Source of the DNA: Telmatactis stephensoni
Lineage: Eukaryota; Cnidaria; Anthozoa; Actiniaria; Isophelliidae
Assembly: GCA_029948255.1 (NCBI GenBank)
Contig: JALIZF010001808.1
Location: forward strand, 1 to 64,000
Direction: 5' to 3'
Length of the DNA: 64,000 nucleotides
Under the pieces are notes generated by a model. That model did no database searches. It had not been told where the DNA came from and was given only the letters and a program-made list of their open reading frames with translations. The stretch's first letter is position 1. Each line of letters opens with the position of its first letter. Made by a program: the position numbers and the translations under genes. Positions 42,401 through 51,700 of the stretch are shown here, piece after piece.

Positions 42401-43696
42401 ATCATCGATATGCATGACGTGTACAAAGTAAGTACTGTATTCTCTTCTACATGTCACTATCTGAAGAGCTCGACACTTTATCTATCGTTTATACATTGCT
42501 TACTCTAAACGAATAGGTTGAAACAATTGGAGACGCCTATATGGTTGCTTCAGGGCTACCCAACAGAAATGCCAATCGCCATGCTGGTGAAATTAGTAAC
42601 ATGTCCCTGGATTTACTGGCTTCTATGACCACGTTTAAAGTTCGCCACATGCCAGAAAAACAGCTGCAGCTCCGTATTGGAATTCATTCAGGTAAACTGA
42701 AAAGAACAACAAATATAACAATCTGTGCAAAAAAGTTTCAGAGGTATCGGGGTGTACTTTTTCTATAGGGTGTAGATATTTTTAAAGATCATTGTTGTTG
42801 ATCACTTTTTTGTTTTGTAGGTTCATGTGTTGCTGGGGTAGTTGGTCTTAAAATGCCGCGCTACTGTTTATTTGGTGACACCGTTAACTACGCTTCGCGA
42901 ATCGAGTCGTCCGGCTTAGGTTTGTTCAAGAATGTCTCATAGTGAGGCCCCGTCCACATTATGCGTTTACGTTTGTAAACGTATCGAATGACTTCTGTCC
43001 AAACGAAACCGGTGGCAGTTTACAGTCCGTTTTAGCGCAGTCCACACGTACACTGCTATATTCGTAAATTTTTAAAAAGTAAAAACATGCGTTTACGGGT
43101 GTCCACACGAAAACGCGTAAACGGAGTTTTCAAAAATGTGAGTTAAATGTGAGTTAATTAAAGAAGAGCATTTTTAGGCTTTTTGTGTGGACGAAAGTCC
43201 CAAATGCACAAGACAAAAAGCTTCGCATATGTATAAGGACGGGGCCTGAGTAATAATTTAAGTAATTACTAATCGACTAAATCCTAAAATTCACAATCAT
43301 AATCTTGATCTCTTTTTCAGCTCTACGTATTCATGTCAGTCCTGAATGTAAGACGATATTAGATGAACTCGGCGGCTACCATCTTGAGGAACGCGGCGAA
43401 GTCAACATGAAGGTGTGCATTTTCGTCATAAAACAAAAAACCTTTTTATTTGGAGCCGTTTTTTGAATGAAGTTAAAATGATCTCCTTCCCGTGTCACTT
43501 TGGTGTACTGGTACTATCAATGTCCCGAAAAATAAATATCATTGATACTATTTCCTCTAAATATAAAATTTTGCTTTTCCTTCCTTAGGGAAAAGGAACC
43601 ATCTGTACGTACTTTTTGAATGGTCGTGATGGATATACCAAGCAACTACCCGATCTGGCATTACAGGCCGGCCTCGACGAACACACCTTTAAATGA
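33401..43696 (+). CDS. Receptor-type (membrane) guanylyl cyclase, 20 coding exons
   Basis: Exons: 33401-34067, 34162-34439, 36269-36404, 36742-36972, 37658-37748, 37929-38034, 38216-38293, 38594-38671, 39763-39867, 39947-40018, 40644-40812, 41283-41429, 41525-41702, 41944-42084, 42155-42278, 42359-42427, 42517-42691, 42821-42919, 43321-43412, 43589-43696; 1047 residues, close to natriuretic-peptide receptor GC-A (1061). Order: signal peptide ([20 protein letters not shown]), ligand-binding periplasmic-type ectodomain to about 440, one TM at 445-466, kinase-homology domain about 490-775 with Lys536 (VAVK) but HGN at 627-629 and no DFG (TDHNL), so a pseudokinase, a coiled-coil hinge, then the cyclase domain. 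Metal-binding Asp852 and Asp896, guanine-selecting Glu892 and Cys964, and Asn971/Arg975 are present, so it should make cGMP from GTP. Introns 1 and 7 are GC-AG. The ligand is unknown; the ectodomain is of natriuretic-receptor type. Confidence 0.96.
34494..35801. mobile_element. 1.3-kb element with TTAAGGGTGCTG ends, cyclase intron 2
   Basis: TTAAGGGTGCTGGGAC at the left and GTCTCAGCACCCTTAA at the right are inverted ends. No transposase frame is visible. Near the right end is GATAACGTCATTTGATGACG-TCA, an array of CRE-like sites. The left 65 bp and the CRE-like part recur, rearranged, at about 62720-63480. Confidence 0.65.
37262..37600. repeat. AT palindromes and (CAAA)n, cyclase intron 4
   Basis: Runs of TATATATATATA occur at about 37279-37296 and 37490-37512, then a repeated ATCGATATTATATAC/ATCGATATTA phrase, then (CAAA)n/(CAAG)n to about 37585. 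Low-complexity DNA with no coding content. Confidence 0.7.
38672..39762. other. Cyclase intron 8 outside the SINE
   Basis: This 1.1-kb intron holds a SINE at 39115-39285. The remainder is unassigned; about 39030-39060 carries a short CA/TA run. Confidence 0.4.
39115..39285 (-). mobile_element. tRNA-derived SINE, family 1, copy 2
   Basis: On the minus strand the head reads GGAAGTAAGGATGGCCGAGC with box A (GGCCGAGCAGTGAGAGCG) and a canonical box B (AGTTCGATTCC), then TTCTCTCCCTTGCTGCGATG and, at its end, CCTTCCTCAGTAAAAAC. It is the best preserved of the three copies and the head is closest to a serine/leucine-type tRNA, though the anticodon stem is not intact. It lies in the cyclase gene, antisense to it. 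Confidence 0.8.
40813..41282. other. Cyclase intron 11 with a CpG-rich block
   Basis: Around 41015-41110 the intron is unusually CpG-rich (GATACGCGCGCTCTGATTGG, GCAGCGCGAGCTCGACCGCG). ACGGAGCAC occurs at 41061 and again at about 41241, suggesting the two ends of a dispersed repeat. No gene content. Confidence 0.35.
42945..43247. mobile_element. MITE with AGGCCCCGTCC ends, cyclase intron 18
   Basis: AGGCCCCGTCCACA at the left and ATAAGGACGGGGCCT at the right are inverted ends around 303 bp. Inner sequence repeats GTTTACG/CGTAAACG several times. The GGCCCCGT terminus is typical of hAT- or Harbinger-like MITEs; the target duplication could not be settled. It sits between two exons of the catalytic domain. 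Confidence 0.65.
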
Positions 43697-44499
43697 AGAA
43701 CCAGTTAACAGTTCTGAAAGTCTTATTTATTTTTGTAGGATATAACACTTCATTAGTCACTTTGATAGTTCCTTTTATAAATTCATGAGACTTTTTATTC
43801 TAAATTAAATTAAAGGTTTTAGGGTTCTTATTTGAAGCCGTTTTTGTGAAGATACCAAGGCTTCTTCAAAACCCTTTTGAAAAGAAAAACATATTGTATA
43901 TTCACACCAAATTGAAAATAAGTTTATAGTACGCGTAACTAGCTTAGGACTGTTCCACATTATTTATCCTTCATAGTTTACAAAGACATGGAATATTCGT
44001 AATTCATCATAACATTTTGAATTCAATCTACTTAAGCCCTTAACTCAATCCCATGGAGGAAAAATATTTTTCCTCCTTTTCAAATTCTTTCTTTGGCAAA
44101 CATTTTGATATTAAATTTTGGCATTGGAAATGCTCTTGCTTGTGTCTACTAGCTTTTTCTGTAAATCCACAAGACGAAACGGCATGTTCCCATCATCAAA
44201 AAATGGGCGGGGTCAGAAGGTCCAGAAGGTCTTAGAATAATGTAGTATTTTCTCTTGACAAATTCTTGTCTTGTCTACAGCTTTTACAGACATACCAGTA
44301 ATGCTCCTACCTCAACTGATTCATTAAACACATTCAAAACTTGCTGAACATTCAAAACTGTCAACTCCCACCTGAACGACCGAGATAGGGAGAGAATAGA
44401 TGAGAAAGATGGCTTGCTGTGTGAACATCAAATGTGCCAGGAAAATGTTAAAGTTCCCATAACCTCTAATTTGAAATTTTGATAATCGTTACTTCATGA
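43697..44499. other. 3' flank of the receptor cyclase
   Basis: The cyclase 3' UTR should be here; A-rich candidates for polyadenylation (AAATTAAATTAAAGG, about 43805) are present but no canonical AATAAA is obvious. No gene is seen. Confidence 0.4.
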
Positions 44500-44880
44500 A
44501 TTGAAACGATATAGTTTAAGAAAGTGCCAAAAACTAGCCCGTTGTACAAATTCAAATTTTTGTTTTGGATTAGCATTCAAATTCTACTTTTATCAGCTGG
44601 GAATTGATCTACTAAGACACAATGCCTGTCTAAAACAGTCTTTTGAGTTGTACAAAATGGCTGTCCTGTATTTTTTATTCAAATTTAGCAACTTTCAAGC
44701 TGAATGTAAAGAACTATATGGCAATTTTCGATGCGAAATTTCGCCTTGGATTAACACTTTTATTCAACTTTTATTAATCAAAAACCTAAACTTTCTGAAA
44801 GTAATACTTTTGGCTTTGTACAACAGTTATTCTTTAGCCTGAATAGTTTTTGTTGCCCAATGCTTGAACGTGAAAAAAAA
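44500..44880. mobile_element. Inverted-repeat element, family F, copy 2
   Basis: Aligns with 30045-30390 through AAAGTGCCAAAA, TTTTGTTTTGGATTA, TTTGAGTTGTACAAA and CTTGAACGTGAAAAAAA. The termini are more eroded than in copy 1. It holds an accidental 113-codon open frame with no recognisable motif. Confidence 0.6.
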
Positions 44881-45777
44881 TTGAAGTCCGAAAATGCAAA
44901 TGAGGTGACGCTAATCCAGGAATTTGTAATTTTCAGCAAGTGCGTTTGAGTGAAAAAGCAAAAACATTTATCATAGTTATTTTTCGCAATGAAAATGTTT
45001 TGCAAGTGGTGCCGCTACTCAGATTGTCAGCGCGTAATTTGCTAGCATCGAGCGCGCGCGCGCGACACACAAATTTGGAGCAAACATCGTAGTTCCCTCA
45101 GTTCCCCCTCAACGTCGCCTTGTGGTACGATCAGTGTACTAGCCGTGTGTTGACTAATTCTGTGGGAAAAAGTTGAAAAGACGAAATATTACTCTCGCAC
45201 TTTGTAAAACAGGCTTTAGCTTTTCGAGAGCGCTTCAGGGTTCCTGTGGTTGAGCGTTGGGTCTCAATCTTGCCCACGACTAAATGGACGATCATGGCAA
45301 TCGCTCTAATAGCTCTAATCCAAAGTTTCGTTTTTTCTTCCTCTACCTCCTGGCCCAACGGTCTACTGAACATTGTCGCTATTTTTATAGATAGATACTT
45401 GAATGGACAATATTGTGAATATTGATCACCTTAATTGAATAAGTGACATGTCTGCTCTAAATTTATTGAACGTCATTCTTTAAAATTCTCTCAAAGTATT
45501 TGTTTCCTCTCGAACGGTACATTTCAGAAAATATGCTAGTAATGTGAAGATGAACAACTTACGTCTTTTTAACTGGCATGCAGTTAACATATTAACCAAT
45601 CGCTGAAGGTCTTTGAGCAATTTCATATCATATTCCTGTCAATCAAAGTTATCAAAATACAGCCCATAATATATCATTAGAAGAGATCGCTTGGAGAATC
45701 ATTGGGCAAAACAATCTATATTTTCACAATTTTGCCTTCGAAAAATCAAAATTGCGCCTCGAAGAGGCTCAGTTCCA
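44881..45777 (+). promoter_or_regulatory. Upstream region of the CTDSPL gene
   Basis: A CpG cluster (CGAGCGCGCGCGCGCGACAC, 45048-45067) lies about 700 bp before the start codon and could mark the promoter, but no TATA or CCAAT element is clear. Nothing else is recognised. Confidence 0.3.
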
Positions 45778-48700
45778 ATGGACAACACGTCCATTATAAC
45801 ACAAGTCAACAAAGAAGATGAAAATTTAGAAGTTACTAACTCATTTACTCAGGATAAACGTAAGTTGTGAAGGAAGTAGTTGTGCATTGTACTTTTGCCT
45901 GGGAATCTTTGACGTGCAATAATCAAATTGAATTGGCGCCTTTTCGTGTTTTCTCATATTGAATCGTAGTCCATAATGAAGCAGTATTCTTTTAAGAAAA
46001 TCAATGAAATTTAATGTTGTCCTTGTTTTTAAGTGTTCTTCAAGTTTTGTCTGTTTCATTTGGAGTTCGTCTTCAAGTTCATCACGTACAGCGATGGAGC
46101 CAAATCGGCGATGGTTGAATGCTTGTACCGAAGCCTTTGAAGTTCTAACTGAATTAACTAGATAGATTTCATGTTAAAACACAATCGTAAACTACTCTTT
46201 GTTTTGATTCTTTGTTTTTCATTGCAGTGCCTTCGACTATAGTCAAGAAACCACGCAATCGAAATATATTTTCTTCGTTCTTCTGTTGTTTTGGATCTCA
46301 ATCAACTGCGGGGCCTCCATGCACAGTTAGTCACACTAATCACAACCACAATTCTAACACGATAAGCGACGAGAATGATGCTAAGGTGAGAAATATTCTT
46401 TCGAATGGACCCTTCACAGACGTGATCTTTTGCCTTTGACGCCGTGCTTGTCGGTGTAGTCCTGATCATGCACGTTTTTCCAATTTTACCGATTACACAA
46501 GTATGGTGAGCATGAAAGGTTTTACCCGTAAAATATCATGCTTGGCAACTCGGCTGATTATGTTGTGGATGGTACAACAACAACATTCAGTGTATAAACT
46601 TTCTTTTGGTTATATACAATACTACTTTTGCCACTCCGATTTGCAATAGTACGTTTTGCAATTCGAATTATTTTATAACGTAGGTCGATTTCACCTTCGG
46701 CTCTATATAAACAGTCTCAGGAAGTTGGAAGGATTCATTCAGTGTATATCCTTATTAATTGCTCTTTCCTGGATGTTCCAAAACTTATTAGCTTGAATAT
46801 TTGGTTAAGCTGAGATCGAGGACTTTCGCAAAGAATACGCAGTAATACCGACATATTTTCAAGATAGGCAGTTTTAGCTTGGTTTTTGCAATCTTTTCTA
46901 GAACAAAAACAACCTTACAGGCATCTAAAACCGGGCAGCTTAACAGTTTGGAGTCTTTTTATTTCAGATTAAACCAATATTGTATACGATGTCGGGACTC
47001 ACTATCCAAAGAACTCTTTTTATGTCAAACTTGAAAGCCTCTGTAAACACTGCATATCGTCTCATATGAGTCCAATTCTCCAAGGTCTGGAATCACCGCG
47101 GAACTACTAAAAATGTGTCTTTATTCTATTGTTTGTTGAAATACTGTGCAAAATATTTTTTGGTTTTTTGATCAAACGCAAACAAAAAGTTTCCAAATCG
47201 GAGTAAGCTTAATGCCGATGTTTAAGTTAAATATTGGCAATATTGTAATATTTAAGCTTTATATGGCTAATTTATACTTGCGAGAGATCATAACTGTTTG
47301 GCTGTTCCATCAGGAAATGTTGTCCAAGAAAATCAGTACTTTGCTTAGAAAATGTTAATTAGTTAGTATTTGTAAATCGGAGTATATATAAAACTCATAA
47401 AATGTGTTAAATCTATTTAGCTTAAGGATCATAATCTTTTACTATCACGAAAATATATTTGACCAAGAATTGGAGGCTCATAAATGTTGAATGTAATTGC
47501 TTGTGGTTTATTTGTGAGGATTTACAGGAAGGTAGTTGTAGGAGTTCTGGTTTCCTGACAGCATTGTAAAAATGACCACAGCACTTCATTTTTTAAACAA
47601 TAATTGACTGTTTGATCTAACATACTAATTCACACTTTTTGAAAATACCAATGTTTGTATTGTGCACACATTATTCCATATTATGTATTTCTTACATGTT
47701 GTATTACATAATTTAAAATTGTGTATGTATATGTTATATATTGTGTAGTTAGCCGATGTTTCATAATTCATATGCCTAAAAATTAGAGGGATGCCAAAAT
47801 TGAATTTGTATTACAGTATTCTTGATTTTTGGAACCTGTCTCTTTTTGCTTGTTACTTGTTTAGCACTCCAAATCTTTCAGTTGTCTAGACGTCTGGACT
47901 TAGACTGGACAACCTGTATAAATATTGTTTAAAATAAAATAAATAAATAAATAAATAACATATATGTTGTGGTTCAATTTTATACTTGGTTCAATTTTTA
48001 TTTTCCTTTGAATATATCATCATCATACATTACCATACACAAACTCAAAGGGAATAAAAAATTGATCCAAGGATAAAATGAACCACAACATATAAAAATA
48101 CCATTGGAAATTACCAAAAGCTGTCAAAAATAGACTGGCATGTACTGGCATGTATTCCTTTTTAAACAAAGTCTAATTTGTCCTAATTTCCACCAGTTGT
48201 ATATTTTGATTCACAATGGAAGAAGTTTTTCCCATTTTATTCCAATTCAACTACATGGTTTAGCAAACACCACTAATTTTGTACACATCAGATCAAATAT
48301 TTAAAAAAGATGTATATTATCAGCAATGTTTTCTGAAAGCTAGTTTTTCCATTGACTTCTGGTGTACCTTTTGTTGGACAAGCTACATTGCTCTATAATG
48401 GAGGCTCATTCCACTTTGTTACTTCTTGGCAAAGTGCAGTGGGCTTCTTCACATTTGGGGCTACCCACTTAAAAAACTTTGAAGCACACAGAATCTGTTA
48501 GCTTCTCATTCTCTAGCCTGTGCATAGCATGTTTTTCTTTGAGGGGAAAAGTAGAGAATTGGCTTCAATGCTGAATTGAATGTTGGCGAGCAAAATAATC
48601 CAGTAATTATAGCAAACACACCATGAGGGGCCAAGTAACATGCACAAGCACGCAGACTTACCATCAGCCACTGAACATATTTTTACCTCTGTTAACTTTG

Positions 48701-51700
48701 ATTATAAAATAATTATATTAAAATATTAAAAAATTGTTTTTCCTGCTCTTTAATTGGCATGGAACCAATATTATTACATACTTTGAATGTTCCCTAATAT
48801 TCAAGTAGTTTGGTTATTCAGTTTATATGCTTGTGTGTCTAATGTTTTTTCTCTGTTTTAACAGCTATGTCATTATCTTCTACCGCCTGTCCGACATCAA
48901 GATATGGGCAAGAAATGTGTTGTAATTGACCTTGATGAAACACTAGTACATAGCTCTTTTAAGGTAAAATTACTTATCAAATTGTACATGCATAAAATAA
49001 ATAAAAATAATTATTCTTTATCATTCTTTTAATCTCTGTTTGACAAATGTTTTGTCTATGTAATTGCAAACACAGCAAACAGTGTAAGTTCCATTATACT
49101 GAAAGGTTTTGTGGAAAAATAAAATAGATGTAGATAGATTAGAGTCATTCCAGTCATTCCTGTAAACAGTCGTACCTGTAAAACATGTAGGCAACATTCT
49201 AGAATCCTTAGCAACATGGATGTTAGGCCATTTGTTTTCATAGGAAAAGAGGTACATTTGTATAGGCTTATGAATGAGGGATAACATCAAGAACTTTAAG
49301 TAATCTGTTGGAACTTTAATAGTAGTTTATCTAGTTTCTTTGTTTAGTAGAGCCTATAGAGAGTGGATTTCATATGAGTGTGAAACGAACCATGCCATGC
49401 CGTGACCATGTCAGTGCAGTGATGTCTATAAAAACATTCAAAATTCCTGCCATAATTGTGCTGTGACCATTGTGCATTGCCGTTTTCACATGAAATCTAC
49501 TCTATAATGGTTCTTTATTTAGTGTTCACCCTCATTTTCTCAGAAACCTATTGATGTTTTTTTTACTTTTTTAATATGCTGTAGCTTTGATTAATAAAAT
49601 GTGTCAAAAATGAAAAATATTAGATTAGGTCATGGTGCTACAATGATTTCTAATTATAAGCCTTTGAATATTGAGCACTACATGACATTCACTGTGTATT
49701 GAAATATTTGAAACACAGGAAGTCCACTAAAATTTCAGTGTTAGAGTGTTAGCACTAAACACACACACACAGACACACAAAACATGCAGAGAAATGCATT
49801 ATGACTGCTCAAAAGGTTTGATAGTAGTTATAGTGTTCTATTTTGTTTGAAGCTAATATCACCTAGTGTTTCTGTACTTCACTGTTGTGTTAAAAACAAA
49901 CATTAAACGTTTGTTTGCATTGTAGCCTGTCAGTGGTGCAGATTTTATTGTTCCTGTTGAGATAGATGGAACAGTTCACCAGGTAAGACAATCGAAAGTA
50001 GCCCCAAATCTGGTTTGGGAGCAGGAAAGGAGAATGCAAGAGAAAGCAGCACTTGGAAGTGAAATTTTTATTTGCTCCCATAAACTCTGTAAATAATATC
50101 CCTATTCAGTGGCTACCTTTATGAAGCAGCTGCATCCACCTTTCAGCAGTCTGGCATTATTAATCAATACTCTGTCTTTGCATTTTTGTCCTTTATTCAA
50201 CAGCCAGTAAAGAAAGAAATATCAAATCCATGACAAAATTAGGATTCAATTTTTACAAATCTATTTGCACTTATTTCTAGTTCTCTTATATTCAGTTTAG
50301 CACATTTGGAATGGTGTTACAGTACATACAATAGATGGGAACAGACTAGCACAAACTTAATACACTTTCTATTAGAAATGGCTAGTTGTTTACTATAAAG
50401 TCAATCATGTAATGTTGCGCAGAAATTAGCTATCCCCAAAAGTAACAAAAAATTAATTCAAAATTCTGGAAGTAAAAGCTGTTCAAAAGAAAACATCTCA
50501 AAGGTTGCAATCCCAATATTTTAGTTGACTATCAAGCACTATTTCAATAGTACAATACAGTGTATTATTGATAATTGATATGTAAATTATATGTATTGAT
50601 TATTAATATAATTCATTGTTTCTCCTAGGTCTATGTATTGAAAAGACCACATGTGGATGAATTTCTCAAACGAATGGGGGAATTATTTGAATGTGTTCTT
50701 TTTACTGCAAGTTTAGCAAAGGTACTGTAAAGTATTATTTTCATTTGTCCTTGCACTTACTAAGTGTGCATTTATTCAGTCTCATCCATTCATCCATTCA
50801 TTCAGTCAGTCAGTCAATCAGTCAGTCAGTTACATGTAGTCAGTCAGTCAGTCAGTCAGTCAGTCAGTCAGTCAGTCAGTCAGTCAGTCAGTCAGTCAGT
50901 CATTTAGTCATTCAAGTATTTATTTATCATTTCTTTCTTTCTCTTATTTGATTTTTTGTCTTTTATGTCTCTTTACAGTATGCAGATCCTGTATCAGATT
51001 TGCTCGATAAACATGGGACATTCAAAGCTAGACTTTTCAGAGAGTCTTGTGTTTATCATCGAGGAAATTATGTAAAGGTAAAAAGAGGCCTATACCAAAG
51101 TGTTCAGAATCTTTTCAAAATTTCTGTCTCATTTAAGAAATAACTAGACGCACACGTGCGTTCACTCGTGCCCCGGGAGCCCTTCAGTGACCGGCCCCGT
51201 GCGTACTCTTCCCCGAGCCGTTTCACGCATTCTTCACTTAACCGTAACATAATAAAGACCTTTTTTGACCTTTTTAGAGAATATCTGATTAGTCAATTTG
51301 TCTGTCAGCAGCTTAGTGTTTGCTTTTATCCCAACATGCAAAAATATACCAGTTTATTCAACTTTTTATTTCACTATATATCTCAATTGTTTGCTGTAAA
51401 GACTTCTACAACGACGTTTTTGACACAATAACAAATCGTGTATTTTTTCGGCGTTCATGTTTCAGATGTTTTATCTATTACGTGACCAAACGCATCAGGT
51501 CAAATAGAGCCTTGATTCCATGAAAATATATAAATAAATTGTCTGGCCAGAATTGTGTTAAAATTCATTACAAAAACGTCTCAAGATCTCTTGAATTCTT
51601 GAATGAAAAATATAATTGACTTGCCTCTATATGCGTTCGTTTAGCAACATGTAGGGTGAGAAATTCGTAGATTTCCAGCTCAAAGGAATTGCTACAAGTC

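Noticed and set aside
44501..44842. 113-codon open frame on the plus strand
   Set aside because: It lies inside repeat family F; the other copy at 30015-30393 does not keep it open.
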